Of a stretch of 13,939 nt of DNA, positions 1-7,042 are shown piece after piece (the first letter of the stretch is position 1; every line of letters begins with the position of its first letter). The DNA lies in contig JAURNN010000002.1 of assembly GCA_030830185.1 (NCBI GenBank), positions 1 through 13,939 of the forward strand, read 5' to 3'. Both the position numbers and the translations under genes were made by a program. Source of the stretch: Bacillota bacterium (lineage in GTDB: Bacteria; Bacillota_I; Bacilli_A; Acholeplasmatales; Acholeplasmataceae). The notes under the pieces were generated by a model, which did not search any database, was not told the DNA's origin, and saw only the letters and a list, made by a program, of their open reading frames with translations.

Positions 1-641
1 CCTTCTGAGAGTGCTTGTTGCGTTAAAATATGACGTTCATGTTCTAGAGTTTCAGCATCGACTTGATGACGATTTAGAAACTGTGGTTTTTGAGCTGCAA
101 CATGCATAGAAACATCTTTTGAAGTTTCTTCATCCGCTTTTTCAAGAAGTGATAAAGCAATAATACGACCACCCATGTGTTTATACGCACCAAATCCTTG
201 AGCGTCCGTTTTTGTGACACGAGAAACGCGTCTCAAGGTAATGTTTTCTCCAATGGTTGCTGTTGCTTCTTTTAATAAAATTGAAACTGATTTACCATTG
301 ACTTCAAGCGTTAATGCTTCTTCTGTATTTGTCACTGAACTGTTAATAAGTGCTTGTCCAACTTGATCGAGTAAATTTAAAAATTGTTCGTTTTTTGATA
401 CGAAGTCAGTTTCTGAATTGAGTTCAAAGACAATTGCTTCGTTACCATTAATAACAACATTACATAGTCCCTCAGCAGCAATTCTATCAGATTTTTTCTC
501 TGCTTTGGCAATCCCTTTTTCTCTTAGATAATCAACGGCTGCAGAAACATCTCCATTTGTTGCTTCTAATGCTTTTTTGCAATCTAACATACCAGCGCCA
601 GTACGGTCACGTAGTTCTTTTACGAGTTGAGCTGTAATCAT
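1..641 (-). CDS. tsf: Elongation factor Ts, partial (C-terminus off the left edge)
   Basis: EF-Ts is the cytosolic nucleotide exchange factor that recharges EF-Tu by releasing GDP. The minus frame is open from ATG 641-639 to the window edge, giving about 213 residues; the family is usually near 290, so the C-terminal dimerization part is missing only because of the window. Visible marks: an N-terminal UBA-like region with RTGAGMLDCKKAL (13-25), the TDFVSKN core motif (78-84) that contacts EF-Tu, and HVAAQKP (180-186). A Shine-Dalgarno AAAGGAGAT lies about 9 bases before the ATG. It follows rpsB by 52 bases in the classical rpsB-tsf order, so it is presumably co-transcribed with rpsB. A hairpin lies between the two. 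The identification is secure. I translated this by hand because the frame has no stop in the window. Confidence 0.96.
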   Translation of the reverse strand, partial: MITAQLVKELRDRTGAGMLDCKKALEATNGDVSAAVDYLREKGIAKAEKKSDRIAAEGLCNVVINGNEAIVFELNSETDFVSKNEQFLNLLDQVGQALINSSVTNTEEALTLEVNGKSVSILLKEATATIGENITLRRVSRVTKTDAQGFGAYKHMGGRIIALSLLEKADEETSKDVSMHVAAQKPQFLNRHQVDAETLEHERHILTQQALSE

Positions 642-676
642 TTTTATAAAATCTCCTTTAATTTTTAATGAAAGAA

Positions 677-695
677 AAGGGGTAAATTACCCCTT
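677..695 (-). terminator. Hairpin between rpsB and tsf (attenuator or RNA-stability element)
   Basis: An 8-bp stem (677-684 with 688-695, core GGGG/CCCC) with a 3-nt loop overlaps the rpsB stop codon at 694-696. On the minus strand it is followed by TTTTCTTTC, a T-rich but broken tract. It therefore resembles a weak intrinsic terminator. Since tsf follows without a visible promoter of its own, partial termination that lowers tsf relative to rpsB, or a processing/3'-end stability role, is more likely than full termination. The structure is seen; the role is inferred. Confidence 0.55.
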
Positions 696-1722
696 ATGCT
701 TGTTTTAATAAATCTACTAATTCTGCTTTTTTAAGGGTAGAATAACCAGATAATCCTTTTTCTTTTGCAAGATCACGTAATTCTGATACTTTCATTGCAT
801 CATAATCAACAGTGGTTGCAGGTACGACTTTTTCTACTTTTTCTGCAACTACTTTAGTTTCCTTAACTGGTGCAGGTGCAGGTTTTTCTTCTTTAACTTC
901 AGCTACAACCGGATTGTCTTCTTTGACAGCTTTTACTGGAGTAGGTGCTGCTTCTTTTTTAGGCGCTTGTTCAGAAGGTTTATCATCACGATCACGCCTA
1001 GAAGCTTCTTGAGGTGTTTCATCATCATATTTTTCAACAACGCCACCCATTGCTTCGACACATGCATTACCCATGACCCAAACAAGAAGTTTAACTGCAC
1101 GAATCGCATCATCATTCGCTGGAATAATGTGATCAACTAAATCTGGATCACAATTTGAATCGACGATTCCAAAGACTGGAATATTTAATTTTCTTGCTTC
1201 TAAAACAGCGTTGATTTCACTACTTGGATCAACAACAAAGATTGCTTCTGGTAACTTTGTCATATCTTTAATACCACCAAGGAACTTCTCTAAACGGTCT
1301 CTTTCTTTGAGTAGCCCTAATACTTCTTTTTTAGGTAATTTCTCAAATGTACCATCCGATTCCATGACATATAAATCTTTTAAACGCTTGATTCTTTTTT
1401 TAATTGTTTTAAAGTTTGTAAGTGTTCCACCTAACCAACGTTGATCAACATAGTATTGGCCTGTACGGATTGCTTCTTCTTTAACAGCTTCTTGGGCTTG
1501 TTTTTTTGTTCCAACAAATAAAACTTTCCCACCTTCAGCAATAATTTGAAATAACGCTTGATACGTACGTTCAATTTCTTCTGCTGTTTTCTTTAAATCG
1601 ATAATGTGAATGCCATTTCTAGCTGTGAAAATATAAGGTGCCATTTTTGGATTCCAACGACGTGTTGCGTGACCAAAATGTACCCCTGATTCTAATAGTT
1701 GTTTCATTGAAACGACTGCCAT
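694..1722 (-). CDS. rpsB: 30S ribosomal protein S2 with a C-terminal Rho_N/SAP-like extension
   Basis: S2 is a late-assembling small-subunit protein on the back of the 30S, near the mRNA exit side. Residues 1 to about 227 are an ordinary S2: SMKQLLESGVHFGHATRRWNPKM near the N-terminus, GTKKQAQEAV (71-80), RWLGGTLTNF (95-104) and a typical C-terminal core ending near VMGNACVEAMGG. Family members are usually 240-260 residues; this one is 342. The extra part is a low-complexity linker rich in Lys, Glu, Ala, Pro and Val (about 229-308). It is followed by a compact 34-residue module (309-342) with SELRDLAKEKGLSGYS and KKAELVDLL, the helix-extended-helix pattern of Rho_N/SAP domains. The start ATG has AAAAAGGAG 10 bases upstream. 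It heads rpsB-tsf and has its own promoter and leader. S2 identity is certain; the domain name rests on pattern. Confidence 0.97.
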   Translation of the reverse strand: MAVVSMKQLLESGVHFGHATRRWNPKMAPYIFTARNGIHIIDLKKTAEEIERTYQALFQIIAEGGKVLFVGTKKQAQEAVKEEAIRTGQYYVDQRWLGGTLTNFKTIKKRIKRLKDLYVMESDGTFEKLPKKEVLGLLKERDRLEKFLGGIKDMTKLPEAIFVVDPSSEINAVLEARKLNIPVFGIVDSNCDPDLVDHIIPANDDAIRAVKLLVWVMGNACVEAMGGVVEKYDDETPQEASRRDRDDKPSEQAPKKEAAPTPVKAVKEDNPVVAEVKEEKPAPAPVKETKVVAEKVEKVVPATTVDYDAMKVSELRDLAKEKGLSGYSTLKKAELVDLLKQA

Positions 1723-1834
1723 AATAAAATTCTCCTTTTTTGTTTTTTTCCTCTATGCTGCTTCACATCATTCATCTTTCATTTTAAAAGACACATGAAT
1801 GATGAAACACAACATATGTGTTTTCTTATAGCCT
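1723..1834 (-). promoter_or_regulatory. Structured 5' leader of rpsB, two tandem hairpins
   Basis: Between the predicted transcription start (about 1833) and the rpsB ATG the leader is about 110 nt. The first hairpin pairs 1817-1823 with 1805-1811 (AAACACA/TGTGTTT, 7 bp, 5-nt loop). The second pairs CATCATTCAT at 1795-1804 (minus) with ATGAATGATG at 1766-1775, 10 bp. An inner TCTTT/AAAGA helix (1787-1791 with 1775-1779) shares one base with the outer stem. Neither hairpin is followed by a U tract, so they are not terminators. rpsB leaders bind S2 for autoregulation in some bacteria; that role is inference here. The SD at about 1733-1741 lies outside the stems. Confidence 0.6.
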
Positions 1835-1839
1835 TAAAT

Positions 1840-1868
1840 ACTATATCACATATTATATGGATATGCAA
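1840..1868 (-). promoter_or_regulatory. Promoter of rpsB-tsf
   Basis: On the minus strand TTGCAT (1868-1863) and TATAGT (1845-1840) are separated by exactly 17 bases, a good sigma-A-type pair. The -35 box starts 36 bases after the dut stop codon. I see no terminator between dut and this promoter, so read-through from the upstream genes may add to rpsB transcription. Confidence 0.65.
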
Positions 1869-1903
1869 CCATTTATATACTTGAAACGCGCACTCAAACT
1901 TGA

Positions 1904-2344
1904 TTAAGAACTACTTCCAAATCCACCTTTTCGTTCACTTGAAACAGGGTGATCATCCTCAGTTTTTAAAAACGTTTGAAAGACACCTTGTGCGACACGT
2001 TCAAACTTAGAGATCGTTACTGGTGTGTTTTTAAAATTATATAAAGGCACCATAATATGGCCTTCGTTTTGAGGGTTATTATAATAATCAGCATCAATCA
2101 CGCCAACACCATTACTCATCATCAACCCTTTTTTAATGCCTAGTGATGATCTCGGGTAAACAAGTAAGACTTCGTTTTCACCGAGTTTCACTTTTAAACC
2201 TGTAGGTATGAATTTAATCTCCCCTGGCTCAATGGTAACGTCTTCATAAGAGGCTAAATCATAACCAGCACTTTCAAGTGTTTGTCTTTGAGGTAATGTA
2301 ATATTTTCTGGAACTAGATAAGAAACTTTTTCAAATTTTCTCAT
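1904..2344 (-). CDS. dut: dUTP diphosphatase (trimeric dUTPase family)
   Basis: It hydrolyses dUTP to dUMP and pyrophosphate, keeping uracil out of DNA and supplying the substrate of thymidylate synthase. All five trimeric dUTPase motifs are present in the 146 residues: ESAGYDLAS (24-32), PRSSLG (64-69), GVGVIDADYY (79-88) with the catalytic-position Asp84, RVAQ (116-119), and the C-terminal arm RKGGFGSSS (138-146) that closes over the active site. Motif 3 carries the NNPQNEGH insertion seen in a Firmicute/Mollicute subgroup. The ATG overlaps the TGA of the upstream recombinase gene as ATGA (2344-2341), with AAGGAG 5 bases before it, so translational coupling is likely. It is the last gene of the ung-dut run. 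Function is assigned with high confidence. Confidence 0.95.
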   Translation of the reverse strand: MRKFEKVSYLVPENITLPQRQTLESAGYDLASYEDVTIEPGEIKFIPTGLKVKLGENEVLLVYPRSSLGIKKGLMMSNGVGVIDADYYNNPQNEGHIMVPLYNFKNTPVTISKFERVAQGVFQTFLKTEDDHPVSSERKGGFGSSS

Positions 2345-3258
2345 GAGGACTCCTTTTTCTTCTCTTGCATTCTTGGATGTGCGTTTTGATACATCTTTTG
2401 AATGTTTTTATTATCTAAGTGTGTGTAAATTTGAGTTGATGTGAGTTGTTCATGGCCAAGTAATTCTTGAACACTTCTTAAGTCTGCCCCATGTGAAAGT
2501 AATGTTGATGCAAAGGCATGTCTTAACATATGCGGATGGAGTTGATAGGTTTCACCAGATTGATAAATTACGTTTTGAACCATTTTTTCTAAATTACGAA
2601 CAGTCATCTTTTTACCAAGTCTTGATAAAAAAACATATGGCGTTTGAACTTGACCGGTATGGATTAAAACATCTGCACGTTCAAAAGTTAAATAGTGAGA
2701 TAAGTTTTCAGCAATCGTCTTCGTAAAAGGCACATATCTCATTTTTTGACCTTTACCTAAAATCTTAAACGTTCTCTCACTAATATCGACATCTTTGATT
2801 TTTAAAGAGACAAGTTCACTCGCTCTTAACCCACAACTATATAATATATCCAACATAATATAATTTCTAAAGGTTAATGGTTTGGTTTTATCCATGAGAC
2901 GAAACAATGTTGTCATTTCATCATCATGAATCCGTTTCGGTAATCTTTTTTCTATTTTTGGCGCTTGTATTTCATGCATTAAATTAATTTCAAGATGTCC
3001 TTGTTCAACACAATACTCATAATACATTCTCAAAGAAGAAAGTCTTCTAGAAATCGTTTTTGAGCTTCTGTCTAAACTTTGCATATGAGAAATATAATGT
3101 CTAATAATGCGTGAACGTTTCACTTCCATTAAATTGGGAGCAAGTGATTCTTCGATAATAAAGCGTTCAAAATCAAGTAGATCTCTTTGATATCCACTAA
3201 TGGTGTGTTCTGAATATCTTTTAATATTTTCTAAATAATCGATGAATTGATCAATCAA
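2341..3258 (-). CDS. xerC: Tyrosine recombinase, XerC type
   Basis: A site-specific recombinase of the integrase/Xer family, expected to resolve chromosome dimers at dif with the chromosome-replication machinery. The 305 residues have the usual two parts: an N-terminal SAM-like DNA-binding domain (about 1-90) and a catalytic domain. The catalytic residues are all visible: Arg145 (GLRASELVSL), Lys169 (GKGQK), His243 and Arg246 (HPHMLRH), His269 (LGHEQ) and the nucleophile Tyr278 (IYTH). Length matches the Xer family (about 295-305) and not phage integrases. The start is TTG 3258-3256, because an in-frame TGA lies two codons upstream. It overlaps trmFO by 8 bases. XerC is preferred to XerD because trmFO-xerC (gid-codV) is the Bacillus order; the sequence alone does not settle C versus D. 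Confidence 0.88.
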   Translation of the reverse strand: MIDQFIDYLENIKRYSEHTISGYQRDLLDFERFIIEESLAPNLMEVKRSRIIRHYISHMQSLDRSSKTISRRLSSLRMYYEYCVEQGHLEINLMHEIQAPKIEKRLPKRIHDDEMTTLFRLMDKTKPLTFRNYIMLDILYSCGLRASELVSLKIKDVDISERTFKILGKGQKMRYVPFTKTIAENLSHYLTFERADVLIHTGQVQTPYVFLSRLGKKMTVRNLEKMVQNVIYQSGETYQLHPHMLRHAFASTLLSHGADLRSVQELLGHEQLTSTQIYTHLDNKNIQKMYQNAHPRMQEKKKESS

Positions 3259-4549
3259 TGGTCATCGCCTCTTTCATATATGAAGACATCGCTTCTTTGG
3301 CACGGTTTACGTAAAATGCTTTTCTATCTGTTTTTTTCATTTTTGTTTCAATAGCATCCATCAATCCAAAATTAGCATTCATTGGAACAAACGAACGATT
3401 AGGTGTGGACACGTATCTTGCCATCGCACCAATCATTGTATCTTTTGGAAAAGGTAAAACATGTCCTGTTTTCAAATATTGATCTAGTTGGATAGCAGCA
3501 TTTAGACCAGAAGCTGCACTTTCTACATAACCTTCAACACCTGATAGTTGCCCTGCAATAAATAAATTAGGTTGATGTTTAACTTGATATCCACCATTTA
3601 ATACTTCAGTGGAATGGATGTAATGATTTTTATGCATGACACCATAACGAATGATGCTTGCTTGTTCTAACCCTGGAATCATTTGAATGAGTTTTTTTTG
3701 AGCTGGCCATGTTAAATGCGTTTGAAAGCCTACAATATTATACATCGTCTTACCGACGTCATCTTGTCTTAGTTGAATCACGGCATAGGGTCTCTCTCCA
3801 TCTTTTTCTAAGCCGACTGGTTTTAGAGGTCCAAATCTTAGCGTATCAATTCCTCGTTCAGCCATCGTTTCAACTGGCATACATCCTTCAAAAACATTAT
3901 TTTCAAAATCTTTTACTTCAACTTTGTCTGAAGACATGAGCGCATCATAAAATCTAAGATACGTTTCTTTATCCATTGGGCAATTAATGTAATCTGCATC
4001 ACCTTTATCATAGCGACTTTTTAAATAACAAACATTCATATCAATAGTCGTTCCATCTAAAATTGGAGACACTGCATCAAAAAAATGTAAGAATTCTTGT
4101 TTAAAGATTGAACCTAAAGATGTCATTAAATCTTTGTGTGTAAGTGGACCTGTTGCAATAATCGTTGGAATGTTTTCATCAATTTGACTAAAAACATCCT
4201 CAATAATAGAAAGTTTTTCAAATGAAAGTAACATAGATTTGATAGTCTCAGAAAATATCGTTCTATCTACTGCAAGTGATGATCCGGCTGGAACTTGAGC
4301 AACTTCAGCAGATAACATCGTAATGGAATCAAACTGACGCATTTCATGTTTGAGTAACCCCACTCCATTGAAAATATCATCAGAACGTAATGAATTAGAG
4401 CATACTAGTTCAGCAAAATCACCTGTACGATGTGCAGGTGTCATAACTTTAGGTCGCATTTCATATAAATCGACCTGGTATCCTTTTTTTAATAAATAAT
4501 AGGCAGCTTCAACACCTGCTAAACCTGCACCAATCACTTTAATTTTCAA
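3251..4549 (-). CDS. trmFO: Methylenetetrahydrofolate-tRNA (uracil-5-)-methyltransferase, FAD-dependent
   Basis: TrmFO makes ribothymidine at position 54 of tRNA, taking the carbon from 5,10-methylene-tetrahydrofolate and electrons from FADH2. The 432-residue protein has the Rossmann FAD motif GAGLAGVEAA at 7-16 and the family signature RTGDFAELVCSNSLRSDD (41-58). The two cysteines known to matter in the Bacillus enzyme are at Cys50 and Cys223 (EGCMPVE). A second FAD-contacting region, GQLSGVEGYVESAASGLNAA, spans 333-352. Length is typical. The start is TTG 4549-4547, beginning MKIKVIGAGL, with AGAGGG 5 bases before it; it overlaps the folT end by 11 bases. Its need for reduced folate fits the adjacent folT and folC. 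Identification is firm. Confidence 0.95.
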   Translation of the reverse strand: MKIKVIGAGLAGVEAAYYLLKKGYQVDLYEMRPKVMTPAHRTGDFAELVCSNSLRSDDIFNGVGLLKHEMRQFDSITMLSAEVAQVPAGSSLAVDRTIFSETIKSMLLSFEKLSIIEDVFSQIDENIPTIIATGPLTHKDLMTSLGSIFKQEFLHFFDAVSPILDGTTIDMNVCYLKSRYDKGDADYINCPMDKETYLRFYDALMSSDKVEVKDFENNVFEGCMPVETMAERGIDTLRFGPLKPVGLEKDGERPYAVIQLRQDDVGKTMYNIVGFQTHLTWPAQKKLIQMIPGLEQASIIRYGVMHKNHYIHSTEVLNGGYQVKHQPNLFIAGQLSGVEGYVESAASGLNAAIQLDQYLKTGHVLPFPKDTMIGAMARYVSTPNRSFVPMNANFGLMDAIETKMKKTDRKAFYVNRAKEAMSSYMKEAMTID

Positions 4550-5303
4550 TGAACCCTCTTAGTGTTGTAACTTGTTGTTTTTTAATAACATTAATAATTG
4601 CTAAAACAATAATAATTTTAAATGGAATCATCAGTGCACCACGAATGATACGCGCTAAAAATCCAATAATGTAAGGCTGTCCAAATAAATCTTGAATCCA
4701 TAGTGGTGTCAGTAAAATAATCACGAAAAATTCAATTAAAATAACCATGATAGAAACTGTATACATATCTTTTAATTCATATTTATAATCTCTTAAAGTA
4801 AGATACATAAAACCAATTGTAAGTAAACTCATCACAATAATGAGCGCAATAATAGCAATTCTAACTTCTAATGTTAAAGAGACAGTTTCTCCCCCAAGTG
4901 ATAACCTGTCTAAAGAATATAAGACACCGATCGTCAACAATACAAGTGTCATTGACGTTATGAGTAATGTTTTTTTAACAAATAGGAAATTTTTATGCAG
5001 GAAAAATAGTGGAATCATCCCTGAAAATAAACCGATGAGTGCGTTATTGATTGTAAATCCGACATGATAGGCACCTTGGCCATATAACAAGAAATTGATG
5101 AGATCAATAATAATTCCAACACCCATCCCGTACCACTTTCCTAAGATGAGTCCTGATAAAATGATCGGAATGGCAACAATATCTAATCTTAATGCTGGAA
5201 TTGAAAACACTGGTAAGATGATTGAAAAATTACCTAATATGACACCAACAGTTGTTAACATGGTTGCTGTGGTCAGTTGAATTACTTGAGTTTTGCCTTT
5301 CAT
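4539..5303 (-). CDS. folT: ECF transporter S component, probably folate-specific (FolT-like)
   Basis: An integral membrane protein of 254 residues with about seven hydrophobic segments (roughly 10-31, 41-74, 82-102, 112-130, 148-171, 179-204 and 211-240). It should be the substrate-binding S component that works with a shared EcfA/EcfA'/EcfT energizing module encoded elsewhere. The stretch PALRLDIVAIPIILSGLILG (36-55), then YGMGVGIIIDL and GAYHVGFTINNAL (77-89), follows the pattern of FolT proteins (RLGFLPI..G, PGFTLTAALTG). The neighbour folC, 11 bases upstream, supports folate as substrate; this is inference. It is longer than most FolT proteins (about 170-200), with an extra stretch between segments 3 and 5. 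ATG start with AGGGGGAT overlapping the folC stop. Queuosine or another vitamin cannot be excluded. Confidence 0.75.
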   Translation of the reverse strand: MKGKTQVIQLTTATMLTTVGVILGNFSIILPVFSIPALRLDIVAIPIILSGLILGKWYGMGVGIIIDLINFLLYGQGAYHVGFTINNALIGLFSGMIPLFFLHKNFLFVKKTLLITSMTLVLLTIGVLYSLDRLSLGGETVSLTLEVRIAIIALIIVMSLLTIGFMYLTLRDYKYELKDMYTVSIMVILIEFFVIILLTPLWIQDLFGQPYIIGFLARIIRGALMIPFKIIIVLAIINVIKKQQVTTLRGFIEN

Positions 5304-5314
5304 TGAATATCCCC

Positions 5315-6391
5315 CTAAATATTTAAAGATGACTTGACAGTTCTTAAAAAATATAAAGACCCTGTAACTAATATTGTATCATAATTGATGCGTTTTAATT
5401 GGTGTATTGTGTCTTTATAATCGATAAAAATAACATCTTTTATGTGACTCACATCTGTCTTTTGAATACTTTGTTCGTGATCAAAAGCTGTGACATAAAC
5501 TTTTTTTGCATATTGCTTCATCAGTGTGATCATTGCTTCATATTTTTTTGTCTTTAAAATAGACATATAAACAATGGGTTGAATGTTTTTATCTCTTAAA
5601 GATTGAATAAGGGATTCGATGCCCTCTGCATTATGCGCTCCGTCAAAAATAAGGTGTTCATGGATAAATTGAAATCGAAATGGCATGAATTTTAAAGTTT
5701 GAACATTGATGCTTGGACTTTTAACAATTGTTTTCAAAGCTTGAAATGCAAGTGATAAATTATGATGTTGGTAGGATGGGAAATCATGTTTAAAAATATG
5801 TTTTTCAGTTTCTAATAATGTTGCACCTACATTTAAAATGCGTTTTATAAAAACATCTCTTATGTTATCAAGTATGTTTGGAGATAATAACACGTTCATA
5901 CCGTGATGAATAATCCCTGCTTGATGACTTGCAATATCAAAAACTGTAGGTCCGATGATTTCATCATGTTCTAATGAAGTTGATGTAATAATTGCAAGTG
6001 ATGCCTCTAGGACATTGGTTGCATCATGGGTGCCACCCAAGCCTACTTCTATCACTGCAAGATCCACTTCATACTTTTTAAACATGAGTAGAGCAAGCGC
6101 TGTATCTTGTTCAAAAGATGTCAATCCATTATCAAGCATCTCATTTTCTAAGCTGTTAAATTCTTCTTGGATATCTTTGATGGTTTCATTTTGAATCAAA
6201 ATATTATCAAATCGTGTCATGGTATATGGTGAAAAATAAAACCCTACTTTTAATCCTTGTTGTATCAACATCTGAGATAAAAAATAACTTGTAGATCCTT
6301 TACCATTTGAACCACCAACATGAATGGTTTGATACGTTTTTTGTGGATTTTTATATCTTTCTAAGAACTTTTTAATTGCAATTGTATCCAC
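5315..6391 (-). CDS. folC: Folylpolyglutamate synthase-like Mur ligase family protein, shortened
   Basis: It should add glutamate to folates, retaining them in the cell and raising their affinity for folate enzymes. Visible marks (numbered from the GTG start): P-loop GGSNGKGS (26-33, usually GTNGKGS), VIEVGLGGTHDATN (113-126), EHDEIIGPT (141-149) and the C-terminal FDGAHN (249-254). At 358 residues it is well below the usual 420-430, lacking about 20 N-terminal residues and part of the central region. The position normally held by the carbamylated lysine (KAGI) is Gln157 (SHQAGII). I choose GTG 6391-6389, since GGAG lies 6 bases before it; TTG at 6403 has no ribosome binding site. It begins 2 bases after the ung stop, and folT follows. 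Dihydrofolate synthase activity seems unnecessary if folate is imported. Confidence 0.85.
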   Translation of the reverse strand: MDTIAIKKFLERYKNPQKTYQTIHVGGSNGKGSTSYFLSQMLIQQGLKVGFYFSPYTMTRFDNILIQNETIKDIQEEFNSLENEMLDNGLTSFEQDTALALLMFKKYEVDLAVIEVGLGGTHDATNVLEASLAIITSTSLEHDEIIGPTVFDIASHQAGIIHHGMNVLLSPNILDNIRDVFIKRILNVGATLLETEKHIFKHDFPSYQHHNLSLAFQALKTIVKSPSINVQTLKFMPFRFQFIHEHLIFDGAHNAEGIESLIQSLRDKNIQPIVYMSILKTKKYEAMITLMKQYAKKVYVTAFDHEQSIQKTDVSHIKDVIFIDYKDTIHQLKRINYDTILVTGSLYFLRTVKSSLNI

Positions 6392-6393
6392 TT

Positions 6394-7035
6394 TTATCTC
6401 CAATCAATTGGTTTTTTTTGGTTTAATATCAAATATTCATTGGTTTCAATAAATTGTTTTGATGTTAAAAATCCTCGGTAAGATGAAAGTGGTGATGGGT
6501 GAGATGTTTTGATGATTAAATGATCACCATCAATATCTTCCTCAAATTGTTGAGCAAAACTACCCCATAACAAAAAAACTAAGTGGTGATGCTCACGACT
6601 AAGTTTACGAATGAGTGACTTAGTAAGTAATCGATAAGCCTCATCTTGATGAGATAAAGGTTTCCCCTCAATCACACTCAAATACGAATTCCATAAAAGG
6701 ACGCCTTGATTCGCATATCTTGATAAGTCACCGTTGGTATCATCCACTTCAAACCCATTGAATTGAATCGCTTTAAAAATATTTTTAAGTGATGGTGGTA
6801 ATGGTTTTTTTATGCAACTAAAAGCAAGTCCATTTGCTTGACCTTCTTGATGATAAGGATCTTGACCTAATATCACAACTTTCAACTGATCATAAGGTGT
6901 CACTTCAAGTGCATAATATCTTAAATGTTTAGGTGGAAAAACACGAAAATTACGCTCATCTTTTTCAATTCGAGCAAGTACGTTTTTCATATAAGGTTTT
7001 TTTAATTGTTCATTCATCCATGCTTTAATCGTCAT
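6394..7035 (-). CDS. ung: Uracil-DNA glycosylase, family 1
   Basis: It excises uracil from DNA, starting base excision repair of deaminated cytosine and misincorporated dUMP. Numbered from ATG 7035-7033 (213 residues), the water-activating motif GQDPYH is at 57-62 with catalytic Asp59. Phe72 (AFS) stacks on uracil, Asn116 (LLWNSYL) reads it, and the Leu-loop motif HPSPLSSYRGF runs 179-189 with His179. The N-terminal TIKAWMNEQLKKPY aligns with the start of Bacillus Ung, which favours ATG 7035. A longer TTG frame from 7074 would begin inside the gap terminator and encode an implausible hydrophobic leader. No Shine-Dalgarno precedes the ATG; a TATAAT box 7 bases upstream suggests a leaderless mRNA. 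It is the first gene of the run ending in dut. Confidence 0.95.
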   Translation of the reverse strand: MTIKAWMNEQLKKPYMKNVLARIEKDERNFRVFPPKHLRYYALEVTPYDQLKVVILGQDPYHQEGQANGLAFSCIKKPLPPSLKNIFKAIQFNGFEVDDTNGDLSRYANQGVLLWNSYLSVIEGKPLSHQDEAYRLLTKSLIRKLSREHHHLVFLLWGSFAQQFEEDIDGDHLIIKTSHPSPLSSYRGFLTSKQFIETNEYLILNQKKPIDWR

Positions 7036-7042
7036 TATTACT

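Noticed and set aside
812..1444. Plus-strand open frames over rpsB (812-1012, 1211-1444) and the minus frame 933-1136
   Set aside because: They are antisense or shifted frames of rpsB with no ribosome binding site and low-complexity translation mirroring the repetitive linker.
1876..1906. Terminator after dut
   Set aside because: Only a 4-bp TTGA/TCAA pairing with no T tract is present, too weak for intrinsic termination.
5304..5314. Tetrahydrofolate riboswitch before folT
   Set aside because: The gap to folC is 11 bases and holds only the ribosome binding site; the region before ung also lacks a structured leader.
6392..6403. TTG start of FolC at 6403
   Set aside because: It has no upstream Shine-Dalgarno, while GTG 6391 has GGAG 6 bases before it.
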